From Eucommia ulmoides (Eukaryota; Streptophyta; Magnoliopsida; Garryales; Eucommiaceae), in the NCBI GenBank assembly GCA_016647705.1, contig CM028328.1, forward strand, positions 11,526,614 to 11,590,613: a DNA stretch of 64,000 bases. Reading direction: 5' to 3'. Under the pieces are notes generated by a model. That model was not told the DNA's origin, ran no database searches, and was given only the letters and a program-made list of their open reading frames with translations. The translations under genes and the position numbers were made by a program. This document shows, one piece after another, positions 45,713-56,487 of this stretch; the first letter of the stretch is position 1, and each line of letters starts with the position of its first letter.

Positions 45713-46508
45713 TGTTGGCCCATAGAAACCCAAACGTGGGCTGGATTGGGTAATTATAAAAAATTTAAATTAATAATTTATCAATCAACCAAATCACCAA
45801 CTTCTCTAACTGGTTGTTATCTTGAGTTAAGTGGAAACATATATAACTAAATACACAACCAAACAAGTAGGGATATAGAAACTTAGCACATCGATTTATC
45901 TCTATTTGGTAACCTACCCTTGCCTACATCTAGTCTCTTGAGTTCCTGTAGGGATTTCGTAATCCACTAACTTTGGTCCCTTTCCTAGGTTCGAATCTAA
46001 CATTACAATCCTTTTCTCGGGTTCAAGATTAACATAATTTTTTTACCAGGCTCAGAATCAAACCTTTATAATTTTTCTTCTACTAGGCCCAGGAAAAACC
46101 TAATGCATTTGCAGGTTAAGAATCAAACCTATCTATCATTTACCAAGATAAAGACTAACTTAATATTTTTACAGGCTGAGAATCAAAGATACCTTTTTAA
46201 CATACTAAAGACTAACCCTGATTGGACACCGACCCAATATGTTTAATCCTTTCACACTCACCAAATACAAAAAATAATTTTTTCTTACGACTAGAACTTC
46301 TACCGCCTCAATTTAAGATATGCTCAATTAATGTTCCAATCTACTATGTGATAAAACTACGTGAGAATAAAAATTTGCTTATACTCATTTAAAGCATAGA
46401 ATTATGTAAATCAGATTACCAAGAAAAAATTGTTTCGCAGGATTTTCAGGATCTTCCATGATAGAAATTATTTTTCTTAAAACAAATTACTACAATCTCA
46501 AACAAAGA

Positions 46509-46548
<40 letters not shown>

Positions 46549-46895
46549 TAAACACATAATATTGAGCACATAGAGTAATCGGAGATATCTTGCTAGAGTT
46601 TCTTTGAAAATTGTAAAGTCAAAGATATAACTCAAAAATTGATGACAAAAAAACGATGAACGCCTCGATTAAGAACTTCTTCAAAAATCTCTCAAAAATA
46701 TATTTTAGCAAAATGATTATCTCTTTAAAAATGGCTAAAAATGATTATGTCTATAAAAATGACTAATTTAAAACTCTTTTTCTTGATTACATTTTTCAAA
46801 AAACACAGGTCAATATATATAGATTTCAAACACTGTCTACAACGGCTATATTTTGAAAGATACGCCCATAAATGTCATATGTAGGCCATTTATGC
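45713..46895 (-). mobile_element. SIRE/Maximus-like LTR, copy C (partial)
   Basis: It begins on the plus strand with TGTTGGCCCATAGAAACCC (the LTR 3' end) and continues through the TTTACCAGG/AAGAATCAAACCT block typical of copies B and D to about 46895, where a MITE array starts. The LTR 5' half is missing. A (TA)n tract lies at 46512-46543. Confidence 0.55.
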
Positions 46896-46897
46896 AT

Positions 46898-47991
46898 AGA
46901 GTTCATTTGTTTAGGTGGAAAAAGGATGAAAAAAAAACTTGTTTGATAATGGAGAAAAAATGAGAGGAAAAAAGTATAATAGAAAGAAAAATGTACAATT
47001 TCTTAAGCATTTTTTTTCCACACCAATTTTGGGAGAAAAATGAAGGAAATGAGGGAGATTTTTTCAAGAGGGGAGTAAAATTACAATTATAATAAACTAA
47101 TAAATTTATATTAAAATGAATTATTATTTGTTTTTAACTAAATAACACTAGGAAAAATAATTTTTGGATAAAAATATTATCTTCTTATTTTTCTTTTCTT
47201 TCTCTTTTCCTTCATTCCAACCAAACATACTCTTAGGGTGCATTTTTTTGGGTGGAAAAAAAAGGATGGATAAAAAAATGAAAAGGAAAATAGGATAGAA
47301 AAAAAAAATATGCTTGTTTGGCGTTTAGATTGAAAAATGTTTGGATAAGAAAATAGAAAGGAAATAAGATGAAAGAAAAAAAAAAAAACTTGTTTGGTAA
47401 CGGAGATAAAAAGTAAAATAGAAAGGAAAATGCACAATTTCTTAAACAATTTTTTTCCACACCAATTTGAGAGAAAAATGAAGGAAATGAGGGAAAGTTT
47501 TTCAAGAAGGGAGTAAAATTACAATTATAATAAAATAATAAATTTGTATTAAAGTGAATTATTTTATTTTTTTCCGAACTAAACAACATGAGAAAATAAT
47601 TTTTGGATAAAAATATTATCTTCTTATTTTTCTTTTCTTTCTCTTTTCCTTCCTTCCTACCAAACACACTCTTAGGGTGCATTTGTTTTGATGGAAAAAA
47701 GGATAGATAAAAAAATGAAAAGTAAATAGGATAAAAAATTAGAAAAAAAACTTGTTTAGTATGCAGGAAAAATGGGATAAAAAATAGTTATTTTCTTTCT
47801 CTTTTCCTTTCTTCCAACCAAACATACTCTTCGGGTACATTTGTCTGGGTGAAAAAAAATGATGGATATTAAATGAAAAAGGAAAATAGGATGAAAAAAA
47901 TTAAAAAAATTATTTGGTATAGAGAAAAAAATGGGAGAGAAAAATAGTAAGAAAAATGCATCATTTCTAATTTTTCTTTTTTCTTTACCAA
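46898..47991 (+). mobile_element. Array of four adjoining MITE copies
   Basis: Units at about 46898-47232, 47236-47671, 47675-47828 and 47832-47991. Each starts GGGTGCATTTGTTTGGGTGG-like and ends CCAACCAAACATACTC, and neighbours share a single TTA (TTC at the third junction). Units 1 and 2 are nearly full length and share a body with AAGGGAGTAAAATTACAATT; units 3 and 4 are internally deleted. TTA duplications and the end sequence suggest a PIF/Harbinger-like (Tourist-type) family. The open frames on the minus strand across the array are T-rich artefacts. Confidence 0.7.
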
Positions 47992-48799
47992 TCTATATCT
48001 ATATGTTGTATATAAAAGTGGAAACCAAGGGTTGAGAATGAACCACAATCAAGTATTATCAATTTCTCAAATCCTATTCTCCTTTTAAAATGAAGGACTA
48101 AGATTCAACAAAAACTCATAATAGTTTTATTTATTACATTCTCTCTCTTTTATTTTCACTATCTATATAACAAAAGAAATAATAATAACCACTACTTATT
48201 GCTCATTATTATAATAATGACATAAAAAAAATTAAATACAAAATCAATAACCTCTCACTCTACATTTTCAGTATGTGTATAAGGAAAATTAGGTAATATT
48301 GAAATTAATCAAGTAAAATATAAGTAATATTAGTTATAGCACTTTCTAGCTTGATACATTTTTTTTTTGCATATCCTTTATTTTTCTATTTTTGTTTCCT
48401 TTTTTTCCTAAATATATATTTTTAATTTTGTTGAAATTGCACTAACTAATTGAAGCACCCAAAAAATAAATACAATAAATAAATATTTTAGATTTACAAA
48501 CAAAACACACCCCTAATTGTTAGATCTCTTATTGTTTGATGATTGACACTTGACTAATCTTACTGGCTTATCATTTTTGTATTTCAATAGTTCAAACACT
48601 AATTATACTAGCAAAAAATGTAACGACATCATTTATATGAGTTCAAATATTAATTAGCAAGAATGTCTGATTTATTAATAAAAATATAATAACTACATCC
48701 AAATGTAAAATAAAAATAAAATATCGATAATTATATCAAAGTGTGGAAGAAAAAAAAAAGAATACAATAGCTCATGTGTAGCACATGCATAAAATCTAA
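47992..48799 (+). mobile_element. Non-autonomous Helitron, 808 bp
   Basis: It starts TCTATATCTATATG after a host A and ends ATAAAATCTAA before a host T. Ten bases before the 3' end is a perfect stem CATGTG-TAG-CACATG (48773-48787). The block AATGAACCACAATC and CTCAAATCCTATTCTCC are shared with the Helitrons at 22646 and 11813. It is non-coding. It inserted right at the end of the MITE array. Confidence 0.7.
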
Positions 48800-48836
48800 T
48801 AGGAAAAACTAAAATTGAAAACCTAACCAGTGGACC

Positions 48837-49296
48837 TAGGGATGTCAATGGTTTGGTTTCATTTAAAACCAAAGCCAAAATTGTTAGACATATATATACC
48901 AAATCAAACCCAATAATTTTTTTAAACGATTTTAAAAACGAACCATTTAAATTTATACAAAAACAACACCAAAACTACGAAACCGCAAAACTATTTAAGA
49001 TTTTTTAATTTTATAAATGCCAAAACCAAAATCAAAACCACGAAATTGCGGACCATTGTTTTTTTTATATATAAACACAAATATAACTAAAATATAAAAT
49101 ATAAATTCCAAAAAATAAAACCAAACCACAAAACTATTAATTGTTATAATAAATATTTCTAACCATAACCAAAACCGTTACAGTTCCTATTTTCAAAAGT
49201 AAAGTTGCAACCAAACTATTTAGTCGATTCCAAAACCTGACCATTCGGTGTGGTTTTTCTCGGTTACCCATTAGTTTGGTTTTTTTTTCATCCCTA
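48837..49296 (+). mobile_element. hAT-type MITE, 460 bp
   Basis: The ends are TAGGGATGTCAATGG and, inverted, TAGGGATGAAAAAAAAAC. The flanks AGTGGACC (48829-48836) and CTTGGACC (49297-49304) agree in six of eight bases, a slightly decayed 8-bp duplication. The body is rich in AAACCAAAC/GGTTTGG motifs. It is non-coding. Confidence 0.75.
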
Positions 49297-50419
49297 CTTG
49301 GACCGGAGGAGAGCTCAGCAAATGCAATCTTTTTGATCTTATTCATTGTGAACAATCTGTCATTTTCCTCCATTAATGTTCACAAAGTCCATTCTTCTAA
49401 TTTTTTCTCTCTTTTAACATTTTATTTAAATAGATTTTAAATGATAAATAAAAAAAACTATAAATATCTATTATTTTTAATAAATATGACATTAAATTAG
49501 ACAAAATAATTACATTTTCTATTTTATTCTCTCTTGATATGATTTTTTTTTTTTTTTTTTTGTTTATAACCATTATTAAGATTTATAATTATAATTAAGT
49601 ATTAGACAATAAAAATACTAAACAGATCCTGTAATGGCGTGAGCCTTCGTGTACCGGGCTGTCCTTTTAACAAGTACTGAACAAAAAAAATGGGAGCTAT
49701 TATATTGGTAAAAAAAAAACATTAAAAACACAATTAAAAAAACTAAAAGAAATAATAATCTTTAATATTTAAAGCTTATTTATTTCTCCCCTTTTAACAT
49801 TTTATTTAAATAAACTTAAATATGATTTATAATCAATATAGTAATTTGAGTGCATTTAATTATTATTTATTATTACTATAGTAAATTGAATGAATTTTAT
49901 CGCCGTAAGTTTTCCAAATGACTAAGGACATCACTGAAACTTACTTATATAGTTTATCTTTGCTTTTATTATAATTAATTATATGTGACTTATTTCTTCC
50001 TTACCTTTTCTCTGTCGTACCATTTAATAAAATCTTCTCTCCATTTATTAATTACATACAAATTTATAAATTTCATTTGCTCAAAAGAGTATTCTAATAA
50101 TTTTTAACCAAATAATAGAAACTATTAAATAATATAAAAAAAACATCTTATATTATTTTAAAACTATTATCTGAAAAATATAAAGTTAAACAATTGAAAA
50201 AACCCTCTAGGAATTGTTTACTTAATATTCACTATTTAGAAAAAATAAATATTAGTCAACATTAATAATTTTAGAGGTCGACATTAATAGTTTTCTAAGT
50301 ATTTTTTTTTTTAAACATTTCTCAATAAATTTATTTTTTTCTATACTCTCAAAAAATGTATTAGATATAAAATTAAACAATTAATTATATCTACGTACAA
50401 TACTCAAATAATATTAAAA
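49297..50419. other. No gene seen; AT-rich DNA
   Basis: Only low-complexity sequence and short random frames. GTGTACCGGGCTGTCCTTTT at about 49650 is a piece common in plant intergenic DNA; I could not assign it. Confidence 0.5.
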
Positions 50420-50565
50420 CTAGTATGTGAGAAAAATGAAGGAAAATAAGGAAGAGTTTTCAAGAAGAGAGTAAAATTACAATTATACCTTTGATGGTAA
50501 AAACTTTAATCTTTTTTTGGTAATAAATGAGGATAAAATAGTAAATTATATTAAAATGAACACGG
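50420..50565 (+). mobile_element. Fragment of the MITE family of 46898-47991
   Basis: GAGAAAAATGAAGGAAAATA and AGAGAGTAAAATTACAATTA match the middle of units 1 and 2 of the MITE array. No ends are present. Confidence 0.55.
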
Positions 50566-50915
50566 TCGGTATTAGAACAAATGTTAATGAGAAAAATCAA
50601 TTCCATTTATTCCTACCCATACCGATTAGTTCTTCTCACCAGCCTGGATTGTCTTCTATTCTTCTTCATTTCTCCATCACCTCGATCGTCTGCTCTCATC
50701 TTTCTCCTGATGCCATCTCCAGTTGCTAGCGACATCATTTTCCTCTTCGTCACCATCGCCGTCGTCTCGTTGTGTAAGTCCTCCTTCTCTATCTCTTTCT
50801 TGCCTATTTCTGTCCCTGTTTTTGCATCGTTGTCATCTCGAAATCGGCCTCTATTTTTTTTCTTCTTCTGAAATCGATGGTTGTGTAAGCTCTTTCTCTT
50901 TCTTTCTCTCCTTCC
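50566..50915 (+). other. C/T-rich leader-like segment, left of Copia 4
   Basis: A pyrimidine-rich stretch with exon-leader character (TCTTCATTTCTCC, CATCACCTCGATCG, a possible splice donor TTGTGTAAGTCC at about 50770). It is interrupted by Copia 4 and appears to continue at 55777. It may belong to the same composite MITE whose right end is at 63990. Confidence 0.35.
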
Positions 50916-51124
50916 TGTGAAAATCAATGAATAACATGAAAAGTCTAGTGAGAAAAGAAAAACGACGACTAGGGTTTATTATCTATGAATAATGAATACA
51001 AGAATACTGCAGAAAACCTAGGAAAGAGAGACTTATATAAGCATACAGTGGAAAATCTAAAAAATAAGTAAAAGAATATTCTATCCTTACTAAATAATAA
51101 TAATAAACTCGAGTAACTCTAATA
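50916..51124 (-). mobile_element. 3' LTR of Copia 4
   Basis: 209 bp; pairs with 55564-55776 in direct orientation. Confidence 0.9.
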
Positions 51125-51129
51125 TCCCC

Positions 51130-53830
51130 TCTCAAACTTATGATGTTGCTGCAAGTAGCATCGAGATTTTGCCAACCAAAAATCGAAAACGCGAAATAGA
51201 ATGTGACTTGGTGAACAAGTCAGCAATTTGCATGGATAATGACACAAAAGACAAAGTAATAGTCCCATTTTGAAGATAATGATGAGTGAGATGACAATCA
51301 ATCTCTATGTGTTTGGCCCATTCATGAAAGTCTGAATTGTGAGCAATATAAATAGCAATCTTATTATCACAATACATGGGAATGGGATGAGAAAGAGAAA
51401 CACCCATATCTGCAAGTAACCAACGCAACTAAACTATTTCGGTAGTAGTGGATGCCATCGCACGATACTCAGCTTCTGTAGAAGATTTAGAAACAACAGT
51501 CTACTTCTTTCTCTTCCATAGAATAAGAGAATCACCCAAAAATACACAAAAACATGTGACAGACTTACGATATGTGGGATTACTAGCCCAATCAGAATCA
51601 GAATAGGTATGTAGCTCCAAAGACGAGGTCGATGGAAGTTAGAGACTCTGAAATATGGTACCTCGAAGATACTGAAGGATACAAAGAACAACAACCCAAT
51701 AAACTATAGTAAGAGAAGTGACAAATTGACTGACGATATGAACAACGTGGGCAATGTCCAGGCAAGTAATAGTTAGATAGACTAAACTGCCAACAATAGT
51801 ACGATATAATGTAGGATCTAACAAAGGGACACCATCAGAAGGTGAGTAACGAATATTCACCTCTAGAGGAGTAACAACAATCCTAGTATCAGTAAGACGA
51901 GCATGCTCGAGAATGTCAGTTGTATATTTAGATTGGGAGAGAAGATAGCCTTTTGGAGAAAATGCTACTTCAATACCCAGAAAGTAAAGTAAAGTCCCCA
52001 AGTCCTTCATTTCAAACTGACGAGATAATTTTGACTTTAATATGGCAATCCCATCAACATCATCACTAGAAATAATCATGTCATCCACATATAAAGATAG
52101 TAGAATACGACCGGTAGTGGTACACTTTATAAATAGAGTGGAATCATGATTACTTGGGTGAAAACCAAGCGAAGTAATCACTGTAGAGAACTTCTCAAAC
52201 TAGGCTCGAGGAGCCTGTTTAAGACCGTATAGAGCTTTCTTGAGTTTGAAAACTTCTCCAGACTTATGAGCAACACCTGGATAAGGAGTCATGTAAACAT
52301 CTTCTTGAAGATCGCCATTCAAGAATGCATTTTTAACATCCATCTAAGAAATATGTCACTGACGAACAGATGCAACGACAATAAGAGTCCGAACAATCGT
52401 CATTTTTGCAACTGGAGCAAAAGTCTCCTTATAATCCATAACATATTGCTAAGAAAATCCCTTGACAACCAAATGAGCTTTGTACCGCTCAACTGAACCG
52501 TCAAACTTGGTTTTAATTTTGTAGACCCAACGAGAACCAATTGGACTTTTACTTGGAGGTAAAGGTACCAAATCCTATGTATCCGTCTTGTATAAAGGAA
52601 AGAGTTCCTCAACCATAGCCTGTTGCCAAAGTAGATCAAGTGTTGCCTCTTTATAGGATAAAGGCTCAGAGAGACAGTGAATAGAGGCTAAAAATGAAGC
52701 AAAAGATTTTGAATAGCAAGAGTAAACAAAATCTAGTATATGAGTGGATTTACGAATGCATTGAGGATAGCGAAGAGGGGGATCTACAACCTGAGAAGAT
52801 TCTTGATAGGCCGTCGGAAGGGAGGGGATGCTAGAAGTATCAATACCTACAAAGCTACCAGTGTCAACATGAGGTCAAGACGCATGAGATGGGTCAATAT
52901 CTGTAATACATGGATTTTGAGAAGATAAACTATTTGTGTCATTAGAGAAAGGATCAATGGAAATGAGATCATATTTTGTCAAGTTGTGTGTACTAGTAGG
53001 AATAGACAAAAAAGGTATATGCTCAAGAAACACAACATGATGGGACACATATAGTTTTTGAATAACTGGATCAAAACAATGATATCCCTTTTATCCCTCA
53101 CCATAGCCTAGGAAGACACAAATGGCAGAGCGAGAAGATAACTTACTACACTCTACTCTCGGTTGAAGAACAAAACAAGTGCACCCAAATACTCTTAAGG
53201 AGGAATAGTTGGGAGCATAACCATACAACTTTTCAAATGGAGACAAACCTGAAGAATGAGAGGATGAGATCTTATTAATTAGGTTCAGTGTAATAAGTAC
53301 TGCTTCTCCCCAAAATACACTAGGAACAGTGGCAGACAGTAAGAGAGAACGAGCAGTTTCAACAATGTGTCTATGTTTCCTTTCAGCTACACCATTTTGC
53401 TCGGGAGTGTCAGTACACGAGGTTTGGTGAATTGTTCCATCTAAAGCAAACAAGTTAGTGAAAGGAATAGAAATGTACTCCCTACCCAAATCACATCTAA
53501 AACACTTGATAACAGCAAAATGTTGGGTCTTAATAAGAGCTTAAAACATTTGAAAAATACCAAAGAATTCAGAACGACATTTCATAAGATAAACCCAACA
53601 ATAACGAGTGTAATCATCAATGAGGGAAATATAGTATGTGGACTCCCCTTTTTGTAGCAATCGGGGAAGGTCCCCATATATCAGAGTGAACCAGATCAAA
53701 TGGTGCAAGCAAAGAAGAAATGCTTCGATGAAAAGGTAAAGTAGAAAATTTTGCCAATTTATAACCACTACAATCAGAAATATCATAAATTGACAAATTC
53801 CCCAAGGATCCTTTAGATGCAAAGTATTTT
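51130..53830 (-). pseudogene. pol remnant of Copia 4 (integrase, RT, RNase H)
   Basis: Minus-strand segments: integrase core (53822-53541, with APFDLVHSDIWGP-like and FIDDYTRYCWVYLM sequence; 53489-53091, with TPEQNGVAERKHRHIVETAR, which holds the catalytic Glu, and LRVFGCTCFVLQP), linker and RT start (52639-52200), RT (52181-51639, with an intact YVDD and [21 protein letters not shown]), and RNase H (51694-51138, with a HIEIDCHLTHHYL end). At least four frame breaks are needed to read through. Confidence 0.85.
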
Positions 53831-53865
53831 AAACGAGATGCTGAAATATGACCAAGACAAGAATG

Positions 53866-55347
53866 TCATAAATAAAAACTAGAAGATGAAGAATTCAAAT
53901 GAAAAGACGTCAAGTTAACATTGGAAGCTGCAACATCTGGTACTTGTAGCTCGTCTAGTATATATACTCCCCCCCACTTATAGCCTATCCCAATCAGCTT
54001 CTGAGATTGCGAATCCTGCATATGACAAGAGGTAGAAGAGAAACAAACTGAGTAACCAGAATCACAAAATTGGCTAACAAAAATAAGATTCAATGCAAGG
54101 TTGAGAATATGATAAACACTGGAAAGAGATAACCAAGGTTTGAAAACATAACCAATGCCTGCTAATGGCATCGGAGTACCATAAGTAGTCATAATAGATA
54201 CAGATGATGTAGGATTTAAAGAAGAAAATAATGATAAATCAGGTGACATATGATGAAAGGCTCCAGAATCTAGAACTCATATGGAGAAAGACATACTTGA
54301 AGAACTAGAGGGTAACAAACCTACTGAAGATGCAACGGATATGGCATGCGGCTGTGTTGCAATAAACTTATGAAATTGTTCAGTAAGGGCCTCCATTGTT
54401 GGATTAGAAGATATTGGGTCTCCAAAACCAAACAAATTTGATGATGACAGTATCGCTACAACAGTGTTAGGCTGTGGAGGCCTGTAAGGACATTTTCGAG
54501 ATTGATTATCAGATTTCCACTAGGGAGGCAGTTGTTGCTACTGTTGCTGTGTTCTACTCATTTTAGGGCATTGAGCCTTCCAATGACCTTTATGCTTACA
54601 GAAGCTACATTCATCAAAGGCGGGCCTCAAATAAGGCTTGTTTTGATGATTAGGAGGTGGTTTAGAAGGAACTGCCAGAACATATGGACTGGGTGATTAG
54701 AGAACCCTTGTGTCTGATTGAGATTTGAAGCGTATCTCCTCGACTAATAATTCACTAACCACTGAGTCAACAGAAGGAAGTGGATTATAGTGCAAAATTG
54801 TCCCACGAAGTCCCCCAAAATCATCACATAACGCCATAAAAAATTATACTAAACTCTGTTCTTCCCTACGAGCAATGTACAGAATACATGCTCGTAATTT
54901 TGTAGATTCTGTAAGAGCCAATTGATCCCAAAGATCTGTCATAGCAGAGTAGAATTCCTGGATACTCATATTATTCTACTTCAGTACTCGAATATCAGAT
55001 TTCAATTGATATTATTTTGCAAAATTAGACTGTATGTAAAGCTTTGATAGATGATCCCAAACCTCTTTGACGTACTCATACTTCGCCAATTGCATACCAA
55101 TTGAATGATCAACAGAGTTGTTAATCCAGGTAATAATTTTTGAATTATTTACCTTCCAAGTGTCTAACGAAGTTATATAATCTTCAGGCCTTTCATCTTT
55201 TGGTTTAACCACTGTACCACTAATATAGCTTCACATCTTTTTGCCTTTGAAAAAAAAAAATCATCACATAACTCCAATATGAAAAAAAAAAATCTCATTC
55301 AATCTCACAACAATAGACTGAAGCAAATCATCCCTTTCAGAAGCCAT
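53866..55347 (-). pseudogene. gag and protease-region remnant of Copia 4
   Basis: The start MASERDDLLQSIVVRLNE is at 55347. A gag-2/UBN2 type segment (55212-55012, with EDYITSLDTWKVNNSKIITW and VWDHLSKLYI) follows. The zinc knuckle CSFCKHKGHWKAQC (CX2CX4HX4C) is at about 54608-54567. The protease/pre-integrase part is at 54249-53866. Several stops interrupt the frame. Confidence 0.75.
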
Positions 55348-55550
55348 TACAAATACTAACAAACAAAAACACAAATCTAATGCAATGGAGAAAGAAAATC
55401 AAATACCAAAAACCAATCGATGATTCGCTGAGAAAACCAAATCAGAGTTACGCAGAAGCCAAAACTATACGAACATCAACAATCATAATCATACGGATGT
55501 TGAATCTGCAGTCCTTGTGGAAGGAATCAAACTTTCTTCCATGAGATTAA

Positions 55551-55563
55551 GCTCTTGATACCA
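55551..55563 (-). other. Primer-binding site of Copia 4
   Basis: TGGTATCAAGAGC on the minus strand, directly after the 5' LTR. It is close to the usual initiator methionine tRNA site TGGTATCAGAGC. Confidence 0.8.
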
Positions 55564-55776
55564 TGTGAAAATTAATGAATAACACGAAAAGTCTAAAGAG
55601 AAAAGAGAAACAACGGTTATAATTTATTATCTCTGAATAATGAATACAAGAATACTACAAAAAAAACAACAACTAGGAAATAAAGACTTATATTAGCGTA
55701 CAATGAAAAACCAAGAAAATAAGTAAAAGACTATTCTACTCTTATATAATAATAATAAACTCGAGTAACTCTAATA
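55564..55776 (-). mobile_element. 5' LTR of Copia 4
   Basis: 213 bp; pairs with 50916-51124. Confidence 0.9.
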
Positions 55777-56487
55777 CCTCTCTCTCTCCCCTAAGTTTCT
55801 CTATATTAGTACTCAGTAAATATAGGGTTTTTTGTGATTTATTTTTTTTCTTCAGATCTGCACTTGGTGGCTCTAAATCTATGGATTTTCCTCGTCAAAT
55901 CTATAGATATGGACCTATTTTTCATATTCTGTTGTTCCTAATTGCATATTTCTGTTTCTGTTCATGTTCCTCTTGCGTTGTTCCTGTTCGCATATTTCTG
56001 TTCCTGTTTATGTTCCTTTTGCATTGTTCATTCAAGACATTTTCAGGTTTTTACTCTCTCCTTTCTCTCGCTATAGATAATGGGTTATTCTTTCCGATTT
56101 CTCTGATTGAAGTTATGTGTTTTGATTAGGGCTATAATCAAATTACTCACTTGCTACCCGTAAAAGTTTAGATTGGTGAATCATTCATATTGGTATCTAT
56201 TTGTTCTGTTTAGTTTAATTCTTCAGATTGGTATCATATTTTCAGTTTAGTTCTATTAGTGAATCCATTTGTTTTTCATTTATGTTATATTTTAATGGGG
56301 AAAATCTGTTGATAGAACTCTTCGTCAAAGAAATGAACAGGATGAGGAGAAATTGATAAACGAATTTTTGGCCTTAATGGTGTTCGGCGACCTTTCTTTT
56401 CTCCTTCAAAAGATACATTTTTGCGTCGCAACCACGCCGAATGGATTTTCGATCTAAATGGTGTTTATCGGCTCTCTTTTCTGTGAT
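55777..56487 (+). other. Segment between Copia 4 and the SIRE-like element
   Basis: C/T-rich start, then a T-rich part with GTTCATGTTCCTCTTGCGTTG and a near repeat (GTTTATGTTCCTTTTGCATTG) at about 55960-56030. It reads as transcribed leader or intron sequence but has no coding region that I recognise. GTGAT at 56483-56487 is the target duplication of the element that follows; the sequence resumes at 63395. Confidence 0.4.

Larger units (their letters stand above)
50916..55776 (-). mobile_element. Copia retrotransposon 4, full length with both LTRs (minus strand)
   Basis: The 3' LTR is 50916-51124 (209 bp) and the 5' LTR 55564-55776 (213 bp), about 80-85 percent alike by eye; both start TATTAGAGTTACTCGAG (a TG to TA change in each or in the parent) and end TTCACA-type. 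The primer site TGGTATCAAGAGC (55563-55551) and the PPT TTTGAGAGGGGA (51136-51125) are in place. Gag starts at 55347. The order is gag, protease, integrase, RT, RNase H, which is the Copia order. Flanking 5-mers (CTTCC and CCTCT) do not match, so the target duplication has decayed. Stops and frameshifts show that it is inactive. Confidence 0.9.

Noticed and set aside
47177..47682. Phe-rich frames (90 and 149 codons) on the minus strand
   Set aside because: They are translations of A-rich MITE units in the array.
49630..49680. Sequence GTGTACCGGGCTGTCCTTTT as an organelle-derived insert
   Set aside because: Similar words are frequent in plant intergenic DNA, and I could not extend the match beyond about 40 bases by eye.
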